Source: JBHENN01 sp046262015 (GTDB lineage: Bacteria > Actinomycetota > CADDZG01 > WHSQ01). Taken from it: a DNA stretch of 28,904 bases. The notes under the pieces were generated by a model. That model made no database searches. It was not told the DNA's origin and saw only the letters and a list, made by a program, of their open reading frames with translations. Where the stretch lies: contig JBHENN010000053.1 of assembly GCA_046262015.1 (NCBI GenBank), forward strand, positions 1 through 28,904, read 5' to 3'. This document shows, one piece after another, positions 15,272-23,875 of this stretch; within the stretch, counting starts at the first letter, position 1, and the number at the start of each line of letters is the position of its first letter. A program made the translations under genes and the position numbers.

Positions 15272-16601
15272 TCGTCAGCCGGTCGCCGCCACCGCGGACG
15301 ACCAAGCCGATGTCGCCCGCGCCACGATCGCGCGGCTCGAGGAGCAGCTGCGCAAGACGCCCAAGGTGCGCCGCTTCGAGCGAGGGGTCCTCCGTTACAA
15401 CCTCGGACTCGCGTGGTCGGAGATCCCGACGGGCGACCGCGCGATCAACCTGAGTCGGTCCGTGGCCTCCCTCCAGAAGGCGGTGGATCTGTTCGACCCG
15501 GGGGGCCGACCGATCGAGCACGCGCGCGCACAGAACGCGTTGGGCACCGCGCTGCGGGAGCTTGGCTCGCGCGACGAGGCGGCCGATGCGTTCCGGCGCG
15601 CTGCGGAGCTGGTCCCCGTCGAGGTCAACCCGGGAGAGCACGGTGCCGCGCTGAACAACCTCGGGCTCGTGCACGCGGACCTCGGCCGGGCGGACGAAGC
15701 GGTCGAGGCGTTCACCGCAGCGCTGGAGGCGTTCGCAGGGAACGAGTTCCTGCGTCAGCGCATCGCGGTGCTGATCAATCTTGGGCAGGCCCTGGCCGCG
15801 TCTCTTGAGCCGGAGCGGTTGCGGGCGGGGTTGGAGCGGTACGAGCAGGCGCTCGACCTCACGGATCCCCAGGAGCATCCGTACCAGTGGGGACTCGTCA
15901 ACCACTCGATCGGCGTGGCCTACACCGGGATCGACGAGCCCGGTAAGGCCATCGCAGCGTTCACCGACGCGCTCCGGGTCTTCTCGCGCCATCGGTGGCC
16001 GTTCCAGCATGCCCTCACGAAGAACAACCTGGGGCTCGCGCACGCTCAGATCGGCGACGTCCCCTCGTTGCGCCGGGCCGTGGCCGCGTACGAGGACGCG
16101 CTGCAGGTTCTGGACGTCCGCCTCCATCGGGAGCAATGGGAGCAGGCGTACGGGAACCTCCAGCTTGCCGAACAGGCGCTGGAGCAGGCAGGGGAGAAGG
16201 GCACGCGCGCCGAGCACTTCGCCCGCCTCGCGGCCGAAGAGGAGGGCGACGAGACGCTGCTCGACCTGTTGCGCGAGCGCCTCAGGGATCGCACCGTCCT
16301 GCCGGAGCCGCAGCGGACCCAGGCACTGGGCGAGCTCGACCACGCGATCCTCGGTCTCGATGAGGACGCCGCGACCAAGGTCTCGGCCGCGTGGCTCAAC
16401 GTGCTTATGGAGCTCCCGCACGACCAGTTCGTAGCCGGCCTCGCCGCCCGCATGGCGGTGCACCGCTCGATCGACGACGCGGCCAGGGAGCGAGCGATCC
16501 GGATCCTCGATCGCGTCATCGGCGAGGAGCTGCTCGCGCCCCAGCGGATCCGGGTGCGCGACACCCTCTACGAGATGGGCTACGAACGCCCGGAGGCGTA
16601 G
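15264..16601 (+). CDS. Tetratricopeptide-repeat protein
   Basis: The 445-residue protein starts at a GTG inside the end of the protease gene. About 30-310 is made of TPR units, visible as NALGTALRELGSRDEAADAF, NNLGLVHADLGRADEAVEAF and NNLGLAHAQIG with regular spacing. The remainder is helical and ends in an Arg-rich region. No enzyme motif is visible. TPR proteins act as scaffolds, and the tight coupling to the protease suggests a docking platform for hydrogenase maturation. Confidence 0.85.
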   Translation: MVDRQPVAATADDQADVARATIARLEEQLRKTPKVRRFERGVLRYNLGLAWSEIPTGDRAINLSRSVASLQKAVDLFDPGGRPIEHARAQNALGTALRELGSRDEAADAFRRAAELVPVEVNPGEHGAALNNLGLVHADLGRADEAVEAFTAALEAFAGNEFLRQRIAVLINLGQALAASLEPERLRAGLERYEQALDLTDPQEHPYQWGLVNHSIGVAYTGIDEPGKAIAAFTDALRVFSRHRWPFQHALTKNNLGLAHAQIGDVPSLRRAVAAYEDALQVLDVRLHREQWEQAYGNLQLAEQALEQAGEKGTRAEHFARLAAEEEGDETLLDLLRERLRDRTVLPEPQRTQALGELDHAILGLDEDAATKVSAAWLNVLMELPHDQFVAGLAARMAVHRSIDDAARERAIRILDRVIGEELLAPQRIRVRDTLYEMGYERPEA

Positions 16602-16602
16602 C

Positions 16603-16842
16603 TCAGCGGGTTATCCGCGACCTGATCTCGTCGATGCGCTTCGGCGACAGCGCGTGATCGGGGTGCTTCTTGGCGACGTGCGTGGTGAGTTGGGCAAGCA
16701 GCTGGTCCGAGACCTGACCCCGGTCGGCCCAGTCGGCGGAGGGGTCCCGTTCCGCGATGTAATCGCAGTCCAGATCGGTGACGTCGGAGCAGGCCACCGC
16801 ATCGACCTTGGCGTCCTCGCCCGAATCGTTCTCCTCGGCCAT
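16603..16842 (-). CDS. DUF1059 small protein (Cys form)
   Basis: The 79-residue protein has ACSDVTDLDCDYIAERDP (C18, C26) followed by an amphipathic helix with HVAKKHPDHALS, the pattern of DUF1059. The ATG has a GGGGAGG site. Family function is not known. It is the Cys-containing counterpart of the DUF1059 gene at 23876-24055, in which the first Cys codon is replaced by UGA. It converges with the TPR gene, leaving one base between the stops. Confidence 0.75.
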   Translation of the reverse strand: MAEENDSGEDAKVDAVACSDVTDLDCDYIAERDPSADWADRGQVSDQLLAQLTTHVAKKHPDHALSPKRIDEIRSRITR

Positions 16843-16949
16843 CTCGCCTCCCCGGGTAGATGTAGTGACCCAGATATATGCGTCCGAACCCTACCCGCCC
16901 CGCCCCGGCTTGTCTCGCCCGCGGCGCTGGCTAGCCGGAGGTCGCGCCG

Positions 16950-17186
16950 TCAGCCGCCCGACGCCGCGCCGGGCACCGTCCACAGACCGAGCTCGGGCAG
17001 ATCCGGATCGACGGCGCATGCGGCGCCCTCGCTCGGCTGCCACACGGCCGCCGCCGCCGCGCGGCACGCGGGGTGGAAGGTCATCGCGACGGGGCACGTC
17101 ATGTCACCGACCGATACCTCGGCGCGGACGCCCTCTCCCACCGGCACGTCGAGGCCGCAGATCTCACACGTCTCGACGGGCTGCAT
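16950..17186 (-). CDS. Small putative zinc-finger protein
   Basis: The 78-residue protein begins CEICGLDV with a CxxC knuckle and has MTCPVAMTFHPACRAA, in which Cys and His could complete a metal site. No strong ribosome site is visible, and the ATG at 17186 is the only reasonable start. It diverges from the HTH-like gene at 17221. Coding status is moderately likely; function unknown. Confidence 0.55.
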   Translation of the reverse strand: MQPVETCEICGLDVPVGEGVRAEVSVGDMTCPVAMTFHPACRAAAAAVWQPSEGAACAVDPDLPELGLWTVPGAASGG

Positions 17187-17220
17187 CGTCTTAGTCTACG
17201 ACCGTCCACGAGGAGACCTC

Positions 17221-17580
17221 ATGACCACGGTGCAGGACGGGCGCGACTTCTCCACCTGGCTCCGGGGCATCGCCCGCGACGCCGGGCTGAGCGACCCGGA
17301 GCGGCTCGCCGCGGCCCTGACCGCGCAGGGATGCCACTCCACGATGACCGCGGTCGCGGCCTGGCTCGCCGGCGAGACCGAGCCCTCGCTCGACAAGATG
17401 CGGGCCATCCTGAGGGCCCTCCACGTGATCCTCGACGACCGCGACGTGTGGCAGGACTACGAGACCTTCGTGCGCGAGGAGCCTCCCCGGGCCACCCACG
17501 CTCGGCCCGGAGCCCAGGACGGTGGGCTCGAAGAGGTCTTGCGTGCCAACCCCAGCCTCCCTCCCGGCCTGAGCGAGTAA
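17221..17580 (+). CDS. HTH-like (XRE-type) regulator-like protein
   Basis: The 119-residue protein starts at an ATG with AGGAG upstream; an open frame extends further upstream but has no support. Residues about 21-62 (LAAALTAQGCHSTMTAVAAW then EPSLDKMRAILRAL) have the spacing of an XRE-type helix-turn-helix. The C-terminal part is Pro-rich and may be disordered. It sits just before the NTF2-like, ligase-like and CooC-type trio and could regulate it; this is inference. Confidence 0.65.
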   Translation: MTTVQDGRDFSTWLRGIARDAGLSDPERLAAALTAQGCHSTMTAVAAWLAGETEPSLDKMRAILRALHVILDDRDVWQDYETFVREEPPRATHARPGAQDGGLEEVLRANPSLPPGLSE

Positions 17581-17618
17581 CCCCGACGGGCGGGCCCGGT
17601 TTCGGTTAGACATGGGCG

Positions 17619-18125
17619 GTGTCGGACCCGCCGGAGATGGAACCCGAGGAGATCGCGAGCGAAGGTGCTCTCGCGGTCGCCGAGACCTTCTTCCGGGCTC
17701 TAGCCGCGGGCGACCGCGGGGCCTTGTGGGCCCTGTTCAGCGAGACCGCGCAGGCCTACATCATCAACCTCGGGCTGGAGCGGGGCATGGACTTCGACCT
17801 GGCCTCCCGGCTCCGGTCGGGGAGCGCGTCCGACGAGGAGATGGACGGGTTCCTCGGTGACCTGATCTCCGGGATCCAGAAGGACCTCTCCGGTGTGGAT
17901 CTCGCCCGGCTCGCGTTCGAGTCCAAGGCGGAGCCCGAGGCGCCCCTCCAGGTGCGGGTCACGTACCTCGTACAGCTCGGGCCGCAGGTGGCCGACGTCC
18001 AACCGGCGATCCCGGCCGGTGCGATCGTGCTGAGTCTCCAGAACGAGGAGTGGAGGATCGAGCGCCTGGTCCCCGGGCCGGGGGGACGGGCGGCCGCCGC
18101 GGGGAACGGCGGGCTCGCCCGATGA
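17619..18125 (+). CDS. NTF2/SnoaL-like small protein
   Basis: The 168-residue protein starts at a GTG and overlaps the next gene by ATGA. Residues 17-45 (LAVAETFFRALAAGDRGALW then FSETA) and the later strands VTYLVQLGP and WRIERLVPGP suggest a cone-shaped NTF2-like fold. The last 15 residues are Gly- and Ala-rich. Catalytic residues are not evident. It is the first gene of the trio that ends with the CooC-type ATPase, so an adaptor or ligand-binding role is possible. Confidence 0.65.
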   Translation: MSDPPEMEPEEIASEGALAVAETFFRALAAGDRGALWALFSETAQAYIINLGLERGMDFDLASRLRSGSASDEEMDGFLGDLISGIQKDLSGVDLARLAFESKAEPEAPLQVRVTYLVQLGPQVADVQPAIPAGAIVLSLQNEEWRIERLVPGPGGRAAAAGNGGLAR

Positions 18126-18928
18126 CCCACGGGGGCCCCGCCCCCACCTTCCGGCCGGCTCTCACCACCGCCGTGCTCGGCCGCCCGCTCCGGCATTACC
18201 CGATCGCGGTGACCACCGAGGCGCTCGCACTCGCGTGGGCGCGCCGGGAGGATGCGCCCGAGGGGGCGACCGTGGTCGCGGATCAGGAGATCTCGCCGCG
18301 CCAGCGCAAAGGTCCACCGTGGGTCGGGTTCTCCACGCGCGGCCTGTACCTGTCCGTGGTGCTCCGCCCGGGCCTTCCGCCCGAGGGAGAAGGCCTTTTG
18401 TGGCTGCTCGCTTCCCTGGGCGCGGCGGAGGGTCTCGAGGCCGTCGTCGGAGCCCCGGTGAGCCTCAAGTGGCCCGACGACGTGCTAGCCGGCGGCGGCA
18501 AGATCGCCGGCGTCAAGGTCGATGCACAGCTCGGTCCCGGTCAGATCCAGACCGCGATCGTCACCTTCCGGATAAACGTCAACGTGGAGCGGCCGGACCT
18601 CCCCGCCGATCTCGGGGGCCGGGCCACGAGCGTCGCGATCGAAACCGGCGCGCCGGTGACGCGCGAGGCGGTGCTCGACGCGGTGCTGGGCGCGTTCGAA
18701 CGGCGTTACGACGACGACGTGCCGGCTCTGCTCGACGGATACCGTGCCCGCTGCGAGTCGCTCGGCCGATCGGTGCGGGCGCTGCTGCTGCCACGGGGGG
18801 AGGTCACCGGGACGGCGGTCGATGTGGACGCGTTCGGGGCGCTGCTGGTGGACGGCGGTGGAGCGCCCACGGCGGTCGCGGTAGACGTATTGAAGAAGCT
18901 CGAGTACCTGGTAACGTCCGGTTCATGA
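18122..18928 (+). CDS. Biotin-protein ligase-like protein with altered glycine-rich loop
   Basis: The 268-residue protein has the BirA/LplA catalytic fold: RGLYLSVVLRP, the SLKWPDDVL segment (115-122; KWPND in true ligases), GGKIAGVKV with the conserved Lys, then FRINVNV, and a small C-terminal SH3-like domain (VTGTAVDVDAFGALLV). The biotinyl-AMP loop, GRGRRG in BirA, reads SPRQRKG (58-64), which argues against normal biotin transfer. There is no N-terminal HTH. It overlaps both neighbours by ATGA. It may ligate another acyl group or be a non-catalytic binding protein in this pathway. Confidence 0.75.
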   Translation: MTHGGPAPTFRPALTTAVLGRPLRHYPIAVTTEALALAWARREDAPEGATVVADQEISPRQRKGPPWVGFSTRGLYLSVVLRPGLPPEGEGLLWLLASLGAAEGLEAVVGAPVSLKWPDDVLAGGGKIAGVKVDAQLGPGQIQTAIVTFRINVNVERPDLPADLGGRATSVAIETGAPVTREAVLDAVLGAFERRYDDDVPALLDGYRARCESLGRSVRALLLPRGEVTGTAVDVDAFGALLVDGGGAPTAVAVDVLKKLEYLVTSGS

Positions 18929-19704
18929 AAGTTGCGGTCTCCGGCAAGGGCGGAACCGGCAAGACCACGATCTCCGCGACCCTCGCCCGACTCGGGGCGC
19001 GCCGGGGCTACCGCACCCTTGCGATCGACTGCGACTCCAACCCGAACCTGGGGGCCAGCCTGGGTCTGGGCTTCGAGGCCCTAGATGACGCCGAGCCTCT
19101 CCCTAAGATGGTGGCGGGGCGTGAGCCGTGGTCCGCCGACCGCTTGGTTTCCACCTTCGGGGTCGAAGGTCCCGACGGCGTGACGCTGGTGTTGGGGGCC
19201 CGCGTCGACCAAGCCGCCGCCGGCTGAACGTGCGGCTCTCATGCCACCGTGCGTGGCATGTTGGGGGACATCCTCTCTGAGGGTCATCAGCTGACCATCG
19301 CCGACATGGAAGCCGGCCTCGAGCACCTGTCGCGCTCGGGCGGCACCCTTCGGCACGTGGACCTGCTCCTCGTCGTGCTCGAGCCGTATCGCAAGGCCCT
19401 CGAGACGGCGCGCCGCACCCTGGCGCTGGCCAGCGATCTCGGCATCCCCCGCATCTACGGTGTGGCGAGCAAGGTCCAGGACGACGACGACCGCAAGATG
19501 GTCGACGAGTTCGCGGCGATGCTGGGCCTGCCGCTCCTCGCCAGCGTCCCCTACGACGACGCCGTGCGCGCGGCCGACCGCAAGGGCACGGCGATCATCG
19601 ACGAGGCCCCGGACAGCGCGGCGGTGCGGTCCATCGACCAGCTGCTCGACCGCATCGAGGTCGCCATGAACGGCGACGGCGTCGCGCAGTCACGCTCGGC
19701 CTGA
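18925..19704 (+). CDS. CooC-type nickel-insertion ATPase with in-frame UGA, candidate selenoprotein
   Basis: Read through one UGA (codon 101, 19225-19227) this is a 259-residue MinD/CooC-family ATPase. It has the deviant Walker A KGGTGKTT (8-15), AIDCDSNPN (33-41), then U-T-C-G-S-H-A (101-107), IADMEAGLEHLSR, VLEPYRKALETARRT and GIPRIYGVASKVQ. In CooC a CxC motif at the dimer interface binds metal before insertion into CO dehydrogenase. UGA occupies its first Cys position and C103 the second. Both halves are in the same frame, and every later motif is intact. An eight-base-pair hairpin starts 12 bases after the UGA. It is coupled (ATGA) to the ligase-like gene. The alternative is a recent nonsense mutation or sequencing error, which would leave fragments 18925-19227 and 19249-19704. 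Confidence 0.8.
19240..19260 (+). promoter_or_regulatory. Candidate bacterial SECIS hairpin in CooC-type gene
   Basis: CATGCCAC pairs perfectly with GTGGCATG around the loop CGTGC. It starts 12 bases after the UGA, and the loop is 20 bases after it. Bacterial SECIS elements lie just downstream of the UGA and favour a G in the first two loop positions; here the loop starts CG. The stem also encodes the conserved residues, so coincidence remains possible. Confidence 0.6.
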
Positions 19705-19734
19705 CCCCCAGCCGAGTGGGTGATACACGCCCGT

Positions 19735-21285
19735 CTAGCTGAGGCGCGGGCCGCCTACGAGTCGGCCCATCACGCCGTCGAACGGGCCGGTCGAACCCGA
19801 ATCGGTCGTGCACCCGGCGCGCGTGCACCCATCGACGAACGATCCCCATGGGGTCCCGTCGGGACCGATCACGACATCGACGAAGTCGTAGACCGCGCCG
19901 CACTGGAAGGTCGGGCCGCAGTCGCCCTTGATCAGCGGATCGCGGCGCGCGTTGACCGACGCGCTGTAGAGGATCGGCGAGCGCGCGAGCGCGTCGGCCG
20001 TCATGGTCATGTACCCGTTCCACCGGCGGCCGTCGGCGCTGCCCATGTAGACCATTGCCAACCTCCCCGCCTTTCCGACTGCGATGCCGGGGAAGCTCGC
20101 GAGCTCGACCTCGGGCGCGCCGATCATCAACGGCTTGCTCCATGTCGACCCGCCGTCGCGCGAGACCGCGAGATAGGGGAGGCGGTTACGGCCTACCCAG
20201 GTGTAGTAGAGGTTCCCGTCGCCGTCGACCGCCACGCCCGCTTCGTGGTCGAAGACGCCGCCCTGGTCGGACATCCCGGTGCGCGCGACCTGCACGCGCG
20301 TCCACGTGGTCCCCTCGTTGCGGCTGATCGCGAGGTAGGGCTGTCCACACCAGCCGCGCGGTAGGTAGACGGTTCCGTCGCCGTCGACGATCCCATGGCC
20401 CGACGCGCCGTCGCACAAGCCTGCGGGACCGAGGTGCCCGTTGGGACGGAGCACGTCGGTGACGTAGGCCGGCTCCCCGGTGGGCGAGAAGGTGAGCCCT
20501 CCATCCAACGAGCGCGCGCACGTCGTGTAGGTGGACGTGGGGGTCGCTAACCCTCCGTTCACCGCGCAGAAGTAGACGATGTTGGGATAACCGATGGTCG
20601 GGCTCGTGACCGCGGGGCCGGCGAAGACCGTCTGGTGGTCGAACTGACCGCACACCGCGGATGTCGTCCAGCTCTCCCCGCCGTCGTCGCTGAACGAGAG
20701 GTCGGAGCAGACCGGCGCGGCGGTCAGGTTGGCCGTGAACACGCGCGCGGTCGCCGGGTCGACGTAGAGGTAGGGATCCATCGTGAGGCGCGTACGGTTC
20801 TGGTCCCCGACCGCCGGGGTGACGGCGTCCCACGTCGCGCCCCCGTCGGTCGAACGTATGACCTCGGGTTGGAACACGGTGCGTCGCTGCACGGCCTGGG
20901 CGAAGATCGAGCCGTCGTCGGTGAACCCGAGGGTGGGCTCGACCGCCATGTGCCCGGTGCGGTATAGGACCGCATGCGGCGCGCGTGCCGCGACCCGGGG
21001 CGAACGGATCGTGCGCCCACCGGGCCGGTGGGCCACCGCGCGGCCACCCGCGGTCCGCGCGGGCGCGCGCCCCATCCCCGACGGCGCCGGAGACTGCCCG
21101 CCGACGAGGTCGGTCCACGACCACCCGACTTGATGATGCAGAAAGGGCCCATGTGGGGCGGCGAGGGGTCCCCCAACCAGGATCGGCACGAGCACCCCAA
21201 GGGTCAGCGCCGCCACGGCGAGCGCTCGGGGACCATCGGACCGCGCTCTCCGGGTCGTGGGCGCGCCGCCACCTCGATGGATCAT
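19735..21285 (-). CDS. Secreted BNR/Asp-box repeat (sialidase-fold) protein
   Basis: The 516-residue protein has an N-terminal hydrophobic segment at about 22-43 after a basic start (signal peptide or anchor). A Pro- and Arg-rich linker runs to about 100, and then a beta-propeller domain carries Asp-boxes: STDGGATW, SDDGGESW, SLDGGLTF, SRDGGSTW. Such propellers occur in sialidases and in many non-enzymatic exported proteins. Classical sialidase Arg-triad residues are not obvious, so substrate is unknown. It lies 72 bases downstream of the FtsH-like gene. No strong ribosome site supports the exact start. Confidence 0.75.
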   Translation of the reverse strand: MIHRGGGAPTTRRARSDGPRALAVAALTLGVLVPILVGGPLAAPHGPFLHHQVGWSWTDLVGGQSPAPSGMGRAPARTAGGRAVAHRPGGRTIRSPRVAARAPHAVLYRTGHMAVEPTLGFTDDGSIFAQAVQRRTVFQPEVIRSTDGGATWDAVTPAVGDQNRTRLTMDPYLYVDPATARVFTANLTAAPVCSDLSFSDDGGESWTTSAVCGQFDHQTVFAGPAVTSPTIGYPNIVYFCAVNGGLATPTSTYTTCARSLDGGLTFSPTGEPAYVTDVLRPNGHLGPAGLCDGASGHGIVDGDGTVYLPRGWCGQPYLAISRNEGTTWTRVQVARTGMSDQGGVFDHEAGVAVDGDGNLYYTWVGRNRLPYLAVSRDGGSTWSKPLMIGAPEVELASFPGIAVGKAGRLAMVYMGSADGRRWNGYMTMTADALARSPILYSASVNARRDPLIKGDCGPTFQCGAVYDFVDVVIGPDGTPWGSFVDGCTRAGCTTDSGSTGPFDGVMGRLVGGPRLS

Positions 21286-21357
21286 CTTGGGACGGGGTTC
21301 GGTGTCGGCGGCCCCTCTCCTGCCTGCCGCGGGCGTGTCGCGGTCGGCCGGGAACCC

Positions 21358-22920
21358 TCAGCCGCGCGGCGCGGTCCCGGCGCGCGTCAGCGCCAGCGCG
21401 CGCTGGACGCGATCGAGTGCGGGGGGCGAGCCCACCACCGCGGCGATCTCCGCCGCCGTGAGGGTCTCCTTCTCGGTGAGCAGATCGGCCAGTGTCCGGA
21501 GACGCTCGGAGTTGTCTCTCAGGATCGTACGAGCCGCCTGCTCCGCCGACGCGACCAGCTTCCTGATCTCGTCCTCCGCGGCGCCGCCGGGCTGGCCCAT
21601 ACGCTCGAGCTGCGGGCTGGCCAGTTCGAACCGCCCCGTCATCGCGGAACGCTCGACCATGCGGCGCGCCAGCGCCGCGGCGTGCTCGAGATCGTCCTCG
21701 GCGCGGGTGCTCGGCTCGCCGAACACGTTGATCTCGGCGGCGCGGCCGCCCAGCAGCACCATCAGATGGGCGAGCAGCTCGCGCTTCGTGAGGATCGTGC
21801 GGTCGTCCGGCGGCGACCATGCCGACCTTCCGAACACCGTCACCTGTCCGACGATCGATACGCGTGCCGGGGGACGGATGCCGCGCAACAACGACGAGAG
21901 AAGCGCGTGGCCTGCCTCGTGGTGAGCGACGAGGCACTTCTCTTCGTCCGTCATCAGGCGAGAGCTCCGCATCCCCGAGAGCACGCGCGCGAGCGCGTCG
22001 TCGACGTCCTCCGGAGAGATCCTGAGGTGCTTGCGGCGGGCGGCCAGCAATGACGCTTCGTTGACGATGTTCGCGAGCTCCGCCGCGCTGAGACCCGCGG
22101 TGTGGTCCGCGATGTACGCCCAATCCACGCCGCGCGCGAACGGGCGGCGCGACGCGTGCAGGGCCAGCACCTGCTCGCGCCCTGCCCGGTCCGGCCGGTC
22201 GACCTCGATGCGGCGGTCGAAGCGGCCCGGCCGCAGTAGGGCGGGGTCGATCAGCTCGGGACGGTTCGTGGCCGCAAGGATCAGGACCCCGGACGCGCCC
22301 AGGAACCCATCGAGCTCCACCAGCAACTGATTGAGCGTGTTGTCGAACTCGCGCTCTCCTTGCACCTCAGCGCTGCGTCTCCGACCCACCGCGTCGAGCT
22401 CGTCGATGAAGACGATCGAGGGCGCGTGTCGCTTGGCCTTTTCGAACAGTTGGCGAACCCGAGCAGCGCCGAGCCCCACGAACTTCTCGACGAAGCCCGT
22501 TGCCGACACGAAGTAGGAGGGGACGCCGGCTTCGTCCGCCACGGCGCGAGCGAGCAAGGTCTTGCCGCAGCCGGGCGGGCCGTACAGCAGGATGCCGCGC
22601 GGCGGCAGCGCGCCGACGGCGTCGAAGCGAGCCTGATCGGTGAGGTACTCGACGACCTCGCGCAGCTCCGCGATCGCCCCGTCGAGGCCAGCGATGTCGG
22701 CGAACCGAACCCCGGTCCGGGTCGGCAGGGCGACGGGCTCGTGCTCGGCGACCTCGGCCGGCCCGTGCTCCCCCGGCAGCGGTGGAGCCGAGGCCGGCGC
22801 CGTCCTCTTTCGGGTGGGCTGGAAGATGCGCAGCGCGACCGCGCAGCCGACGAGCACGAGGGCCGCGGGCACGAGGAACAGCGGCGTGCGGACGAGGTCG
22901 AACCAGTCGGTCACCCGCAC
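21358..22920 (-). CDS. ftsH: FtsH-like AAA+ zinc metalloprotease, short form
   Basis: The 520-residue protein has one N-terminal membrane helix (about 13-33), then an AAA+ module with Walker A GPPGCGKT (114-121), Walker B IVFIDELD (169-176) and the second region of homology ATNRPELIDPALLRPGRFDR. The M41 protease domain has the zinc site HEAGH (334-338) and a downstream acidic region FGEPSTRAEDDLEHA. Usual FtsH has two helices around a periplasmic domain and 600 or more residues; this one lacks the second helix and that domain. Start may be GTG 22920 or GTG 22914; both lie close to GGAG. It may be a second, specialised FtsH. Confidence 0.88.
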   Translation of the reverse strand: MRVTDWFDLVRTPLFLVPAALVLVGCAVALRIFQPTRKRTAPASAPPLPGEHGPAEVAEHEPVALPTRTGVRFADIAGLDGAIAELREVVEYLTDQARFDAVGALPPRGILLYGPPGCGKTLLARAVADEAGVPSYFVSATGFVEKFVGLGAARVRQLFEKAKRHAPSIVFIDELDAVGRRRSAEVQGEREFDNTLNQLLVELDGFLGASGVLILAATNRPELIDPALLRPGRFDRRIEVDRPDRAGREQVLALHASRRPFARGVDWAYIADHTAGLSAAELANIVNEASLLAARRKHLRISPEDVDDALARVLSGMRSSRLMTDEEKCLVAHHEAGHALLSSLLRGIRPPARVSIVGQVTVFGRSAWSPPDDRTILTKRELLAHLMVLLGGRAAEINVFGEPSTRAEDDLEHAAALARRMVERSAMTGRFELASPQLERMGQPGGAAEDEIRKLVASAEQAARTILRDNSERLRTLADLLTEKETLTAAEIAAVVGSPPALDRVQRALALTRAGTAPRG

Positions 22921-22965
22921 CTCCGGGGAGCGGTCGAGGTCGCGAAAAATCGATGGGCCGGCACT

Positions 22966-23838
22966 CTACCGCTCCGGCTCGGCCCCGGGGGTGGCGGCGG
23001 CTCGAGCTGCGTCCGGCACCTCGACCATCGTGCCCAGTTTCGCCCTCCTCAGCCTCATGCCGTCCCAGTGGCCGAACTCGTTGTCGGCGTCCCAGCGCAT
23101 CGTCCATACGCCCTTCGGCCATCGCCGGCGGAGCTCCTGGACCCGGTCCGAGCCCTCGAACGCGGTCCACGCCCCCTTGTCGCGGAACAACGCGAGCAAG
23201 AAACCCTCGCGCCCACGCGCCAGGCCGAACGCGCAGCGGAGCACATCGTCGTCCTGTAGCAGCTCGCGATGCAGGCGTTTCAGCTTCGTCCACAGCACCG
23301 GAGCGTGGCGAGAGCGTTCCACCTCCACGCGGATCGTCCCCCCCACGCCGCCGGCGACCTGCGCCCGGGCGCGCCGCTGAGCTGGGGCATAGTCGAGCGA
23401 CGCCGCACCGCTGGGGGCCGCCGCGGCGCGGAGCCGGGGCAGAGACTCGAACGCGGCATCGAGCGCGGCTCGTTGCTCGGGCGTTCGCTCCGGCGCGGGG
23501 CGCGGGAGGGACCGGCGCTGACCCAGGCGGAGCCCCTGCCAGTCGCCGATCTCCTGATCGGAGGGGCGCCATCTCATCAGCCAGAAAGAGTCGAGCCAGC
23601 TCGAGAATTCCCACATGATGTCCTCGTGCTCGCCGGAACGCATGAAGTCGAGCATCTCCTGGCGGGTACGCCATACCGTCAGGGTCCAGAAGTCTCTCGG
23701 CCCCATCAGGATGTTGGCGAAACGCAGGCAACCGGGCGCGTCGATCAGTTGCTTGCGGATACGCAGCGATGCGCGCAGCATCACGGGAAAGAACATGGCG
23801 CTCTTGAGGTGAGAACGCGTAGTTACCGCGAACGTCAC
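22966..23838 (-). CDS. Tandem ABM-like (antibiotic monooxygenase/DUF3291-type) protein
   Basis: The protein has 290 residues from a GTG at 23838, and two related halves. The first (about 1-105) has SAMFFPVMLRASLRIRKQLI, FWTLTVWRTRQEMLDFMRSG and WLMRWRPSDQEIGDWQGLRL. The second (about 170-275) has FLLALFRDKGAWTAFEGSD and WTMRWDADNEFGHWDGMRLR. Each half has the pattern of a dimeric ferredoxin-like ABM fold, so the two may form an intramolecular pair. Upstream codons to 23907 overlap the DUF1059 gene and need TTG, so I rejected them. No strong ribosome site is visible. Function unknown. Confidence 0.65.
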   Translation of the reverse strand: MTFAVTTRSHLKSAMFFPVMLRASLRIRKQLIDAPGCLRFANILMGPRDFWTLTVWRTRQEMLDFMRSGEHEDIMWEFSSWLDSFWLMRWRPSDQEIGDWQGLRLGQRRSLPRPAPERTPEQRAALDAAFESLPRLRAAAAPSGAASLDYAPAQRRARAQVAGGVGGTIRVEVERSRHAPVLWTKLKRLHRELLQDDDVLRCAFGLARGREGFLLALFRDKGAWTAFEGSDRVQELRRRWPKGVWTMRWDADNEFGHWDGMRLRRAKLGTMVEVPDAARAAATPGAEPER

Positions 23839-23875
23839 CCGATCGGGTTGCCGTGCCCCAGGACCTGAGGCCGGG

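Noticed and set aside
15231..16463. Long minus-strand open frame over the TPR gene
   Set aside because: The plus-strand frame has regular TPR units and is coupled to the protease gene; the antisense product has no domain.
18925..19704. Frameshift in the CooC-type gene
   Set aside because: The part before and the part after the stop are in the same reading frame, so only one codon (TGA) separates them; no insertion or deletion is needed.
20186..22123. Long minus-strand open frame spanning the BNR and FtsH-like genes in another frame
   Set aside because: Its product is Arg-rich without motifs, and it would overlap two genes with clear domains on the same strand.
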